DNA of 64,000 nt from Nocardioides sp. Soil805 (GCF_001429625.1 NZ_LMSU01000001.1:1602310-1666309), one strand, 5' to 3'. Shown: positions 8,256 to 17,167, numbered from the stretch's first letter. Notes: generated by a model not told the origin, from the sequence alone. Program-made: numbers and translations.

Positions 8256-8929
8256 GCGAGGTCGCCCTCGACGGCGTGCCGCACGGAGCTCATGAAACGC
8301 GCCGCGTCGGCGGTGCCGAGCACCCGCGGGTCGTAGCTGAGCGACAGGTGCGCCATGGCTCGTACGGCGATCACCTCGCCGCCGTCGAGGGCCACCACGA
8401 CGGGTCGTCGCACCGGCGCCCCGATGCCGAGGACCGTCGATCGGTCCCGGCCCACGAGAGGGGTGTCCACGAGTGCCCCCAGGGATCCGGTGTCGACGAC
8501 GCCGAGGGTGCCCTGCTGGGCGGACCCGTGGCCCTCGGCCAGCCGTCGGGCCAACGCGGCCGCGGTGAGGTCGTCCGCGTCCTCGACGACCACGTCCGGT
8601 GTCCCGTCCTCGGCGAGGACGGCGAGGTGGACGGCCGACGGGCGGCTGAGCACGCCGGTCTCCGGGTCGACCCGACCGAGGACCGTCGGGTGGTCGCCGA
8701 TCGTGTGGACGGCGCCGGCAGCGACGACGGCGAGCACCCGGTCGGCGGGGACGTCCGTCAGGTCGACCTCGACGACGGTGGTCAGCTGGGTCGCGACCCC
8801 CGCGACCCGCGACGCGCCCTGCTCCGTCGCGGGCGCGTCCCGCCGCGCGCGGGACCGGGCGCGCGGCGAGTCCTGGTGCCGCGGCCGGCCCCGCCGGGGC
8901 CGGGCACCGGTCGGGGACGTGAGGGTCAT
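8252..8929 (-). CDS. Truncated, catalytically degenerate 2-oxoacid dehydrogenase E2-like protein
   Basis: A 225-residue protein matching only the catalytic (acyltransferase) domain of dihydrolipoamide acyltransferases. Recognisable blocks are GTLGVVDTGSLG near 141 (usual GTFTIxNxG), TVLGIGAPVRRPVV near 165 (usual ILGIG..xRPVV) and MAHLSLSYDPRVLGTADAA at 192-210. The hallmark SYDHRxxDG is altered: the catalytic His is P201 (DPR) and the following Asp-Gly is lost. There is no N-terminal lipoyl domain; residues 1-45 are a basic Arg/Pro-rich stretch. It overlaps the E1 beta stop and the next ATG by 4 bases each, so it is kept in a tight operon. It may be a structural core or E1-docking protein, or decaying; a standard E2 activity is unlikely. 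Confidence 0.75.
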   Translation of the reverse strand: MTLTSPTGARPRRGRPRHQDSPRARSRARRDAPATEQGASRVAGVATQLTTVVEVDLTDVPADRVLAVVAAGAVHTIGDHPTVLGRVDPETGVLSRPSAVHLAVLAEDGTPDVVVEDADDLTAAALARRLAEGHGSAQQGTLGVVDTGSLGALVDTPLVGRDRSTVLGIGAPVRRPVVVALDGGEVIAVRAMAHLSLSYDPRVLGTADAARFMSSVRHAVEGDLA

Positions 8930-9903
8930 CCCTTCATCGCCTGCTCGATCTCGTCACGGATGCGGTCCACCGAGGGGATCATCAGGTCCTCGAGCGAGTC
9001 GGCGGACGCCAGCGGGATGTGCGGCGTCGTGATGCGCACGACCGGTCCGTCGAGGTCCCAGAAGCCGTCGTCGCCGGCGATCGCCACTAGCTCGGCACCC
9101 CAGCCCAGCATCCGCGGGTTCTCCTCCACGGTGAACAGCCGCCCGGTCCGGCCGAGCGACTCCAGGACGGTCGCGGCGTCCAACGGGACCAACGACCGCA
9201 TGTCGATCACCTCGCAGTCGATGCCTCGCTCGGCCAGCTGCTCGGCTGCCGCGAGCGCCCGGCTCACCATCAGCCCGAGCGCGACGACGGTGGCGTCCTT
9301 GCCGGAACGCCGCACCTTGGCCGTGCCGAGCTCGTCCAGGATCGGCCCGTCGGGGACCTCTCCCTTGGACGAGTAGAGGCCCTTGTGCTCGAAGAAGAGC
9401 ACCGGGTCGTCGCTGCGGACCGCGGCCGCCATCAGGCCCACGACGTCCTCGGGCGTCGAGGGGGCGACCACCTTGATGCCCGGCACCGCCATCGCCCAGT
9501 TCTCGATCGACTGGGAGTGCTGCGCCCCGAAGCGCAGGCTGCCGCCGTTGCCGCTCTTGACGACGAGCGGGATGGTGACCTGGCCGTTGGTCATGTACCG
9601 GGTCTTGGCCATCTCGTTCACCACGAGGTCCCAGCAGACCGCGAAGAAGTCGGAGAACATGATCTCGGCGATCGGTCGCATCCCGGTCATGGCGGCCCCC
9701 ATGGCCGCGCCCAGGATGGCCTGCTCGGAGATGGGGGTGTCGATGACGCGCTCGGGTCCGAAGCGCTCCAGCAGTCCCGTCGTCGTCTTGAAGACTCCGC
9801 CGGCACCGGCCACGTCCTCGCCGATGAGCACCACCGACTCGTCGCGTTCCATCTCCTGCGCGATGCCGCGGGCCACCGCCTCGCGGTAGGTCAGGATCGC
9901 CAT
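8926..9903 (-). CDS. Acetoin/2-oxoacid dehydrogenase E1 component, beta subunit
   Basis: A 325-residue transketolase-like subunit that, with the alpha subunit, performs ThDP-dependent cleavage or decarboxylation of a 2-oxo or 2-hydroxyketo substrate. Family marks are LIGEDVAGAGGVFKTT near 26-41, the conserved Glu of DTPISEQAILGAAMGAA near 59, and the C-terminal transketolase_C domain with VIDMRSLVPLD and VEENPRMLGWGAE. The start at 9903 is preferred (GGAGG 7 bases upstream; overlaps E1 alpha by 13 bases) over the ATG seven codons earlier. Sequence style is closest to AcoB/PdhB. Confidence 0.85.
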   Translation of the reverse strand: MAILTYREAVARGIAQEMERDESVVLIGEDVAGAGGVFKTTTGLLERFGPERVIDTPISEQAILGAAMGAAMTGMRPIAEIMFSDFFAVCWDLVVNEMAKTRYMTNGQVTIPLVVKSGNGGSLRFGAQHSQSIENWAMAVPGIKVVAPSTPEDVVGLMAAAVRSDDPVLFFEHKGLYSSKGEVPDGPILDELGTAKVRRSGKDATVVALGLMVSRALAAAEQLAERGIDCEVIDMRSLVPLDAATVLESLGRTGRLFTVEENPRMLGWGAELVAIAGDDGFWDLDGPVVRITTPHIPLASADSLEDLMIPSVDRIRDEIEQAMKG

Positions 9904-10955
9904 GTGTGTCCTCCGTCTGCCCACACGTCGGTGAAGGCTGCTTGCGGGTCGGGCAGGGGTCCGTTCTTGGCCGCCTCGGTCGCCTCGTCGACCGCGGACG
10001 CCACCTCGGCGTCGATGGCGTCGATGTCCGCGCCGGCGACACCCAGGCGCTCGAGCCGCCCGCGGTAGACGGTGATCGGGTCGTAGGCCAGCCAGGCCTC
10101 GAGCTCACCCGGCGGCTTGTACTTGCCCGGGTCCGCCCGGGAGTGGCCGCCGTGGCGGTAGGTCAGCGCCTCGACGAGCACCGGGCCGGCCCCGGACCGG
10201 GCGTGCTCGAGGGCGTCCGCGGCCACGAGGTGGACGGCGTCGGCGTCGTTGCCGTCGACGACGATCGGCTCGAGCCCGTACGCCGCGGCGCGGTCCGCGG
10301 CCGGACGGCGTACGGCGGTGATGTCGCCGATCGCGGTGTACTCCATGTACTGGTTGTTCTCGCACACGAAGACGACCGGCAGCCGGAAGACCGCCGCGTA
10401 GTTGAGGGCCTCGTGGAAGGCCCCGATGTTGGTGGTGCCGTCGCCGAAGAAGCACACGGCGACCTGCCCGCTCCTGCGGTACTGGGCCGACCAGGCGGCG
10501 CCGTTGGCGATCGTGAGGTGGGCGCCGATGATGGCGTAGGAGCCCATCACCCCGTGCTCGACGCTGGTCAGGTGCATGGAGCCGCCCTTGCCGCCGAGGA
10601 GACCGTTGGCGCGGCCCAGCAGCTCGGCCAGCACCCCCTCCATCGGCACGCCCCGCGCCAGCGTGTGGGCGTGGCCGCGGTAGGTGGCGAACGTGTAGTC
10701 GTCGGATCGCATCGCGGCGCCGAAGCCGGCGGCGACCGCCTCCATGCCCAGCGAGAGGTGCGTGGTGCCCTTGACCAGCTGCTGCATGAACATGTCGTAG
10801 GCGCGCTTCTCGAACTGGCGCATCTCCTGGAGCATGCGATACATCCGCAGCCGGGTCTCGAGCGGGATGTCGGCGTCGTCGTGCGAGGTCGGGTCGTCCG
10901 GCGGCATGACGAGGTCGTGCTCGCCGTAGGCATGGTTGCTCAGCGGCAGGTTCAT
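9891..10955 (-). CDS. Acetoin/2-oxoacid dehydrogenase E1 component, alpha subunit
   Basis: A 354-residue ThDP-binding subunit. The thiamine diphosphate motif runs from GDGTTNIGAFHEALN near 171 to VCENNQY near 197. The active-site segment GGKGGSMHL near 120 and the conserved phosphorylation-loop-like YRHGGHSRADPGKY near 270 are also present. It pairs with the beta subunit just downstream; no E3 gene and no complete E2 gene are seen in the window, so the complex must borrow partners or work differently. Two neighbouring butanediol-dehydrogenase-like enzymes suggest acetoin or a related hydroxyketone as substrate, but pyruvate or a branched-chain oxoacid cannot be excluded. GGAGG lies 9 bases upstream of the ATG. 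Confidence 0.85.
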   Translation of the reverse strand: MNLPLSNHAYGEHDLVMPPDDPTSHDDADIPLETRLRMYRMLQEMRQFEKRAYDMFMQQLVKGTTHLSLGMEAVAAGFGAAMRSDDYTFATYRGHAHTLARGVPMEGVLAELLGRANGLLGGKGGSMHLTSVEHGVMGSYAIIGAHLTIANGAAWSAQYRRSGQVAVCFFGDGTTNIGAFHEALNYAAVFRLPVVFVCENNQYMEYTAIGDITAVRRPAADRAAAYGLEPIVVDGNDADAVHLVAADALEHARSGAGPVLVEALTYRHGGHSRADPGKYKPPGELEAWLAYDPITVYRGRLERLGVAGADIDAIDAEVASAVDEATEAAKNGPLPDPQAAFTDVWADGGHTWRS

Positions 10956-10959
10956 CGGC

Positions 10960-12297
10960 TCACGCCTCCACGACGGTGCGGGTGTTGAGGTGCGACTGGC
11001 TGTCGCGCAGGGTCGGGAGGGCTCCGCCGGTGGTGAAGTAGCGCTTGCCGGCGACGAGCAGCTCCTCGGCGGGGAACTTGGTGATCACCTGAGCGCCGTC
11101 GGCGGTGACGACGACCTCCTCCTCGATGCGCGCAGCACCCCAGCCGTCGGCCGCCGGCCAGTAGGTCTCCAGGGCGAAGACCATCCCCTCCTCGAGCACC
11201 TCCGGGGCGTCCAGCGAGGTGAGGCGGCTGAAGATCGGTCGCTCCCAGATGCTCAGTCCGACTCCGTGGCCGTACTGGAGGGCGAACGCGGCCTCCTCGT
11301 CCGGGAAGCCGAACTCCTGGGCGGTGGGCCACACCGACACGATGTCCGCGGTGGTGGCGCCCGGCTTCACGAGCTCGATCGCCTGGTCCATGTAGTCGCG
11401 ACAGATCTTGTAGGCGTCGGCCATCCCCGGCGAGGCGCTGCCCACCGCGAAGGTCCGGTAGTAGCAGGTGCGGTAGCCCATGAAGCTGTGCAGGATGTCG
11501 AAGAAGGCCGGGTCCCCGGGCCGGATGAGCCGGTCGGAGAAGACGTGGGGGTGGGGCGAGCACCGCTCCCCCGAGATCGCGTTGACGCCCTCCACGTGCT
11601 CGGAGCCAAGGTCGTAGAGGACCTTGCTGACCAGCCCGACGCACTCGTTCTCCCGGACGCCGGGGCGCAGGAACTCGTAGAGGCTCTCGTACGCCGAGTC
11701 GACCATCGACGCGGCCTGGGTGAGCAGTCCCACCTCGTCGACCGTCTTGATCCGCCGGGCCTCCAGGAACACCTGCTGGCCGTCGACGACGTCGATCCCC
11801 ATCGCCTGCAGGGCGAACAGGACGGGCGGCTCGATGATGTCGACGCCGAGGGGCTGGCCGGTGAGGCCGTGCTCGGCCAGCACCTGGTAGACCTTCGCCG
11901 CGACGTCCTCGGCGCGACCGGCGGAGGGCGAGATGGCTCCCCGCAGCGTGGAGATCCCCGCCCGGGCTCCGTAGTGCTCCTCCTCCCGGTCGGGGTGGGC
12001 CTCGTCCAGCCACGGGGCGAAGAGCTGGTGGTGACGGGCGGCCGAGCCGAAGTCCCACAGCACCGGCGCGCCACCCTGGGGCAGCAGCGCGAAGCGGATC
12101 ATCTTGTCCATCGCCCACGTCCCGATGTGGGTCCCGGTCATGTAGCGGATGTTGTGGAAGTCGAAGGTGAGCACGGCGCCGAGCGAGGACCGCTCGAGCT
12201 CGGCGGTGAGGCGGGCCAGGCGCTCGCTGCGCAGTCGCGCCATGTCGAGCCGGTTCTCCCAGTCAACCTGGGTGACGCCGTAGGTGGGTGTGAGCAT
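10960..12297 (-). CDS. M24 (pita-bread fold) peptidase-like protein with an altered metal site
   Basis: A 445-residue protein with an N-terminal creatinase-type domain (about 25-180) and a C-terminal pita-bread domain (about 185-430). Metal ligands of aminopeptidase-type M24 enzymes are D, D, H, E, E. Here D267 (FFDILHSF), H344 (YGHGVGLSI), E377 (FALETY) and about E392 (RIEEEV) are in place. The second Asp, expected 11 residues after D267, is C278 in GYRTCYYRTF. Such changes occur in M24 members that are not peptidases, such as creatinase and the DMSP lyase DddP, and the N-terminal region resembles that group, so a C-N, C-S or C-O lyase or hydrolase role on a small molecule is plausible. GGAGG before the ATG at 12297 decides the start; it sits 4 bases before E1 alpha. 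Confidence 0.75.
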   Translation of the reverse strand: MLTPTYGVTQVDWENRLDMARLRSERLARLTAELERSSLGAVLTFDFHNIRYMTGTHIGTWAMDKMIRFALLPQGGAPVLWDFGSAARHHQLFAPWLDEAHPDREEEHYGARAGISTLRGAISPSAGRAEDVAAKVYQVLAEHGLTGQPLGVDIIEPPVLFALQAMGIDVVDGQQVFLEARRIKTVDEVGLLTQAASMVDSAYESLYEFLRPGVRENECVGLVSKVLYDLGSEHVEGVNAISGERCSPHPHVFSDRLIRPGDPAFFDILHSFMGYRTCYYRTFAVGSASPGMADAYKICRDYMDQAIELVKPGATTADIVSVWPTAQEFGFPDEEAAFALQYGHGVGLSIWERPIFSRLTSLDAPEVLEEGMVFALETYWPAADGWGAARIEEEVVVTADGAQVITKFPAEELLVAGKRYFTTGGALPTLRDSQSHLNTRTVVEA

Positions 12298-12370
12298 CAG
12301 GACCTCCGGGACTGCGGTGCGCGGGCGCACGAGGGACGAGTGGGGGCGAGGGGGCGGACGACGGGCGGGG

Positions 12371-13444
12371 TCACGAGGTCCCTCCGCCCGAGCGCACGAG
12401 CACCTTGAGCTGGTCGCCCTGCGGGTCGACCAGCACGTCGAACCCCCGGGACACCACGTCCGGCAGGTCGATCTGTGCCGTGACGGCACGGGCGACGGGG
12501 TACCTGCCGGCGGCGACCATCCGGATCACCCGGGGCCAGTCGGTGAGCCGGTAGCACCAGCTGCCGTGCAGCGAGAGGTCCTTCTCCGCCAGGGCCATGG
12601 CGTCGAGCTGGGCCGGCTTGGTGTGCAGGCCCGTCTGGACCACCGACCCCGCCCGTCGGGTCGAGGAGATGGCGGTCGCCAGTCCGGGGCTGGTGCCGGA
12701 GCACTCGACGGTGAGGTCGACACCGATCCCGTCGGTGAGGTCCAGCAGTCGCTCCGCGAACCCGGGCGCCGTCGGGTCGAGGACCTCGCCGATGTCGAGC
12801 GAGGCGGCCAGGGCCGCACGGTTGGGGTTGGGTTCCGCCACGATCACGGCACCCGCGCCCACGGCGGCGGCGTACATGGCCGAGAGGATGCCGATCGGGC
12901 CGGCTCCCGTGACGAGCACGACGTCCCCACCCGTCACACCGGCGCGGTCGACGCCGTACGCCGCCACGGCCGCCGGCTCGATGACGGCGCCCTCGAGGTC
13001 GGAGACCGAGTCGGGGAGCTTCGCGACCTGGTACTCCTTGACCACGGCGAACTGGGCGAGCCCGCCCGTCTCCGCGCTCAGCCCGGTGCAGGCGAAGACC
13101 AGGCACAGGTGACCCTGGCCCCTGCGGCAGAAGTAGCAGCGTCCGCAGACGATCGCGGGCATGATCGCGACCCGGTCGCCGACGGCCACGTCACGGACGT
13201 CCCGACCGATCTCGACCACCGTCGCGGAGAACTCGTGGCCCAGGGTCTGGGGCAGGGTCACCCCGGTCAGGGGGTGCGGGGTCGTCGGCGTGACGATCGG
13301 GCCCACGGCGTACTCATGGAGGTCGGTGCCGCAGATGCCGCACCAGTGCACCTCGACCAGGATGTCGTCGGGCGCCGAGGGCGTCGGGGTGGGGACGTCC
13401 TCGACTCGGATGTCGTGCTGTCCGTGGAAGCGGGCCGCGAGCAT
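12371..13444 (-). CDS. Zinc-dependent 2,3-butanediol dehydrogenase-like enzyme
   Basis: A 357-residue medium-chain dehydrogenase. The catalytic zinc residues are in CGICGTDLHEY (near 36-46) and GHE (near 71). The structural lobe CGRCYFCRRGQGHLC (near 101-115) keeps its four Cys. The coenzyme loop is VTGAGPIGILSAM near 182. GIGVDLTVECSG near 245 is a motif shared by (R,R)-butanediol, threonine and sorbitol dehydrogenases. AAAGGA precedes the ATG. It lies 20 bases after the ABC transporter gene and 73 before the M24 gene. Close similarity in layout to the enzyme at 19299-20348 suggests two successive or stereo-specific oxidations of an imported polyol. Confidence 0.83.
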   Translation of the reverse strand: MLAARFHGQHDIRVEDVPTPTPSAPDDILVEVHWCGICGTDLHEYAVGPIVTPTTPHPLTGVTLPQTLGHEFSATVVEIGRDVRDVAVGDRVAIMPAIVCGRCYFCRRGQGHLCLVFACTGLSAETGGLAQFAVVKEYQVAKLPDSVSDLEGAVIEPAAVAAYGVDRAGVTGGDVVLVTGAGPIGILSAMYAAAVGAGAVIVAEPNPNRAALAASLDIGEVLDPTAPGFAERLLDLTDGIGVDLTVECSGTSPGLATAISSTRRAGSVVQTGLHTKPAQLDAMALAEKDLSLHGSWCYRLTDWPRVIRMVAAGRYPVARAVTAQIDLPDVVSRGFDVLVDPQGDQLKVLVRSGGGTS

Positions 13445-13464
13445 GGGGGTCCTTTCTGGGGCCG

Positions 13465-15966
13465 TCAGGCGGGCGAGTGGGAGCCGCGGACGCGGCTGTA
13501 GAGGATGGCGGCGACGACGATCAGGCCGCCCTGGAAGAGGTACTGCCAGGTCTGGCTGAGGCCCAGGAAGGTGGTCGCGTTGAGCAGCTGCACGATGAGG
13601 CCGGCACCGAGCAGGGTGCCGACGAAGGTGCCGCGACCGCCGAGCAGGCTGGTGCCACCGAGCACGACGGCGGTGATGCTGCTGAGCGTGTAGGACACAC
13701 CTTGGGCCGGGTCGCCGATCCCGAGCTGGGCGAGCAGGACGAGCGAGCCGAGGAAGGTGAACAGGGACGTGATGACGTAGCCCCCGACGACGGTGCGCCC
13801 CACCCCCACGCCCAGCTTGCGGGCCGAGTCCTCGTGCGACCCGACGGCGCGGATCCGCAGGCCCCACGAGCTCCTGCGCAGGGCCCACTCCATGGCGGCG
13901 ACGACGACCACGAGGGCCACGAAGGCGATCGGCACCGGCCCGACCTTGCGCATCACGAAGCCGGTCACGTCCGCGGAGATGACGCCCTCGGGCGCGTCGC
14001 GGAGCAGGAAGCTGAATCCCTGGAGCGCGATGTACGTCGTGAGGGTCGCGGCCACGGGGGTGAAGTTGCCCAGCCGGATCAGTGTGCCGTTGACGAGGCC
14101 GGTCGCGACGGCGGCACCGATCATCAGCCCGAAGCCGAGCAGCATGGTGGTCACCGCGGCTCCGTCGTTGACGAAGAAGGACGCGACCACGACCAGGAAG
14201 CCCGCGAGCGGTCCCACCGACAGGTCGATGCCGCCGGTCAGCAGGGCCACGTTCTGACCGACCGCGATGAAGCCGAGGGCGGCGACCAGCATCATGATCG
14301 AGGTGATGTTGAACGCCGACAGGTAGAGGGAGTTCTGGCTGTACACGTAGGCGCCGAGGCCGACCATCACGAGCGCCAGGATGGCCACGGGGGCGTAGTC
14401 ACCGGCGAGGAAGCGACGCAGCGCGGGACGGTTGGCGTCCCGGCGTACGGCGGTGGTCTGGCGGCTGTGCTTGGTCGACGCCACCGCCGCCCGGATCATC
14501 CGCTCCTCGGTGACCTCATCCCCCGTCAGGTCGGCGACCACGTGACCGCGGGACATGACGAGCACCCGGTCGCACAGCCCCTCGAGCTCCTTGGCGTCGG
14601 AGGAGGCGACGACCACGGGGATGCCCTCGTCGGCGACCTCGCGCAGGATCCGGTAGATCTCCGCGCGCGCACCGACGTCCACGCCCTGGGTCGGCTCGTC
14701 GGCGAGCAGGATCGCCGGTCGCGCCAGCAGGGTCCGGGCGAGCACGACCTTCTGCTGGTTGCCACCCGACAGGGCCGCGACGACCGCCTCCATGGAGGGG
14801 GCGCGGACGTCCAGCTCCGTCAGCTCACGACCCACGAGCTCGAGCTCGCGCGACCGGCTGAGGAACGGGCCCCAGGTCATCCGCTCCAGACCGTTGAGGG
14901 CGGCGTTCTCACGCACCGACAGGGTCATCATCAGGCCGTCGTGGTGACGGTCCGCAGGCATGTAGCCCGAGACCTTGCGCAGCTGGCGCTGGCTGCGCCG
15001 CTTGCCGGAGACGGAGACGTCACCGTCGAAGGAACCGAGGCCGGCGAGCGCTCGCAGCAGGTCGCTCTGACCGTTGCCGACGACCCCGCTGATGCCGATG
15101 ATCTCCCCGCGCCGACCGGTGAGGGAGACGTCGGAGAAGCCGTCACCCGACAGTGCCGCGACGTCGAGCACCGTGTCGCCGAACGTGTCGGGAGAGGGCT
15201 TCGGCGGGAAGGTCGCGTCCAGCTGGCGTCCCACGATCATGGCCAGCAGCTCGTCGTCGGTCACGTCGTCCACCAGCGTGCTGCCCCGCAACCGGCCGTC
15301 GCGCAGGACGGTGACGCGCTGGGCGAGCATCCGCACCTCGGCGAGCCGGTGGGTGATGTAGATGACGGCCGTGCCGGTCTCGGCGAGCGCCCTGACCCGG
15401 TCGAAGAGCAGGTCGACCGAGTCAGGGCCCAGGGGGGCGGTGGGCTCGTCGAGGATCAGCATGCGCGGACGGACCGCGAAGGCCTTCGCCAGCTCGAGGA
15501 GGTGCTTCTGGGCGACCGAGAGGTGGTCGACCCGTTCCTCGAGGTGCACCCGCAGGTCGATGTCGTCCAGCACCGCGCGCATGCCGTCGACCTCCGACCG
15601 TCCTCCCGACGTGAGCACGTCGGCGGGCAGGGCGAGACGGAGGTTCTCCGCCACCGTGAGGTCGGGGAGCACGGCCGGGTGCTGGTGGACGATGGCGATC
15701 CCGCACCTGGTGGCGGCCGCGGGGGTCAGCGAGAGGTGCTGCTCACCGTCGACGGTAAGGACGCCACCGTCGGGCTCGATGGTCCCGGAGGCGACCCCCA
15801 TCAGCGTCGACTTGCCGGCACCGTTCTCCCCGAGGAGCGCGTGCACCTCGCCGGGCAGCACCTCGAGGGAGACGTCGGTGAGCGCCGCGACGCCGGCATA
15901 GCTCTTCGAGACACCCGACAGCAGCATCGTCGGCCGTCGCACGGCCACAGCAGTGGTCTCGGTCAT
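13465..15966 (-). CDS. Sugar-type ABC importer: fused duplicated ATPase and permease
   Basis: An 833-residue fusion of two proteins normally separate in ribose-type importers. Residues about 14-500 are an RbsA-like tandem ATPase. NBD1 has GENGAGKST (46-54), a Walker B ILDEPTAPL and a weak signature LSVAQ. NBD2 has a degenerate P-loop (GVVGNGQSDLL) but a good signature LSGGNQQKV and LLADEPTQGVDVGA. Residues about 525-830 are an RbsC-like permease with eight or more hydrophobic segments, including the family motif GGIDLSVG and VVLGGTSLLGGRG. The ATG at 15966 has GGAGG 10 bases upstream and is preferred to the ATG five codons earlier. A second permease gene (17233-18270) suggests a heterodimeric channel. 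Confidence 0.88.
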   Translation of the reverse strand: MTETTAVAVRRPTMLLSGVSKSYAGVAALTDVSLEVLPGEVHALLGENGAGKSTLMGVASGTIEPDGGVLTVDGEQHLSLTPAAATRCGIAIVHQHPAVLPDLTVAENLRLALPADVLTSGGRSEVDGMRAVLDDIDLRVHLEERVDHLSVAQKHLLELAKAFAVRPRMLILDEPTAPLGPDSVDLLFDRVRALAETGTAVIYITHRLAEVRMLAQRVTVLRDGRLRGSTLVDDVTDDELLAMIVGRQLDATFPPKPSPDTFGDTVLDVAALSGDGFSDVSLTGRRGEIIGISGVVGNGQSDLLRALAGLGSFDGDVSVSGKRRSQRQLRKVSGYMPADRHHDGLMMTLSVRENAALNGLERMTWGPFLSRSRELELVGRELTELDVRAPSMEAVVAALSGGNQQKVVLARTLLARPAILLADEPTQGVDVGARAEIYRILREVADEGIPVVVASSDAKELEGLCDRVLVMSRGHVVADLTGDEVTEERMIRAAVASTKHSRQTTAVRRDANRPALRRFLAGDYAPVAILALVMVGLGAYVYSQNSLYLSAFNITSIMMLVAALGFIAVGQNVALLTGGIDLSVGPLAGFLVVVASFFVNDGAAVTTMLLGFGLMIGAAVATGLVNGTLIRLGNFTPVAATLTTYIALQGFSFLLRDAPEGVISADVTGFVMRKVGPVPIAFVALVVVVAAMEWALRRSSWGLRIRAVGSHEDSARKLGVGVGRTVVGGYVITSLFTFLGSLVLLAQLGIGDPAQGVSYTLSSITAVVLGGTSLLGGRGTFVGTLLGAGLIVQLLNATTFLGLSQTWQYLFQGGLIVVAAILYSRVRGSHSPA

Positions 15967-16051
15967 GTCGTCGTCCTCCACGGGGTCGGGGTCCCTCCGG
16001 TCTGGGTTGCCGGGCCGGCCGGGTGGCAGGGCACCCGACCGGCCGCGGCGG

Positions 16052-17167
16052 TCACTTGAGGAGCGCGGCCTGGTCCTCCGGCGACATCTCCGCGGACAGG
16101 TAGATGTCTCCGGGCAGGTCGGACTCGCACTCCACCGGGTTGGGGTCGCCGGTCACGGAGTTCTCGAACACGGCGTGCTGGTGGGTGTCCTCGGCCGGCA
16201 GCTCGCCGCCCGTGGCCTCGGCGATGGCGTACTGCATGGCCAGCCGGACGTGGTCGTTGCCCGTGGCGATGGAGAACATCTTGAAGTCCGGGTTGTCCTT
16301 CTCGTTGTCCTTCCAGAAGCAGCCCAGGACGTTGCCGTCCGAGGTGGCCAGGGCCGGGATCGAGCGGCCGGCCTTCGTGAACTCGGGCAGCGCGCCCACG
16401 AGGGACGGCCCGAAGTCGCTGACGATCACGTCGATCTTGTCGTACTTGGCGATGGCCGCGGTGAGCACCTTCTGGCTCAGCGCCGGGTCCCAGTTGGTGA
16501 CCTCGAACGGCTGCTCGCCGATCATCGTGTACTTCTCGGGGTCGAGCGTGTCCGCCAGCCCCTCGGCCTCCCCGAGTCCCTGGCTGTTGCCCTTGGGCCC
16601 GCTCAGGAACAGGACGTTGCCGCCGTCGGGGAGGATCTCCTTGATCCAGTTGCCCCAGTTGACGCCGTCGTTGACCGAGTCGAGCCCGATGTACTTCGTG
16701 TAGTCGATGCCGTCCTCGCCGCCCGGGTCGACGCGGTAGGGCACCGTGACGACCCCGGCCTGGAACGAGGTCCGCAGGGCCGGGAGCATCGCCTCGCCGG
16801 CGTCGGGGAACACGACCAGCGCGTCGACGCCCTTGGCCACCATCCCCTGGATGTCGGAGATGGCCTTCTGGGTGTCGCCCTGGCCGTCGGCGTACAGCAC
16901 CTCGGTGACGCTGGGGCACTTGGCGGCCTCGTCCTTGCCGGACGCGGTGGTGACGAGTCGCCAGCTGTTGCCGCCGAAGCCGTCGGTGAGGCCGAGGGTG
17001 ATCTTCTTGGGCCCGCACCAGGAGGGTGCGCCCTCCAGGTCGGCCGCGGAGGTCTCTCCCTGGTCGTCGCCGCCGCCGTCCCCCCCGCAACCGGCGAGGG
17101 CCATGGCAGCGACCGTCAGCCCGACTGCAGCCAGGGCGGAGGGGCGGCGTGAGAGTCGTCGCAACAT
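16052..17167 (-). CDS. Sugar-type ABC transporter substrate-binding lipoprotein
   Basis: A 371-residue exported binding protein. A lipoprotein signal peptide ends in the lipobox LAGC with C27 as the lipidated residue, followed by a Gly/Asp-rich tether. The mature part resembles the periplasmic-binding fold of ribose/xylose type (Peripla_BP_4): DTQKAISDIQGMVAKGVDALVVFP is the typical first-lobe segment (quoted parts: DTQKAISDIQGM, GVDALVVFP). It delivers the ligand to the permeases encoded on both sides. Cys34-type disulfides may be formed by CGPKK, AAKCPS, LGCFWK and VECES. The ligand is not identifiable from sequence. Confidence 0.85.
   Translation of the reverse strand: MLRRLSRRPSALAAVGLTVAAMALAGCGGDGGGDDQGETSAADLEGAPSWCGPKKITLGLTDGFGGNSWRLVTTASGKDEAAKCPSVTEVLYADGQGDTQKAISDIQGMVAKGVDALVVFPDAGEAMLPALRTSFQAGVVTVPYRVDPGGEDGIDYTKYIGLDSVNDGVNWGNWIKEILPDGGNVLFLSGPKGNSQGLGEAEGLADTLDPEKYTMIGEQPFEVTNWDPALSQKVLTAAIAKYDKIDVIVSDFGPSLVGALPEFTKAGRSIPALATSDGNVLGCFWKDNEKDNPDFKMFSIATGNDHVRLAMQYAIAEATGGELPAEDTHQHAVFENSVTGDPNPVECESDLPGDIYLSAEMSPEDQAALLK

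Noticed and set aside
13477..16059. An 860-codon plus-strand frame over the ABC fusion gene
   Set aside because: Antisense shadow; the minus frame carries complete ABC motifs and ribosome sites.
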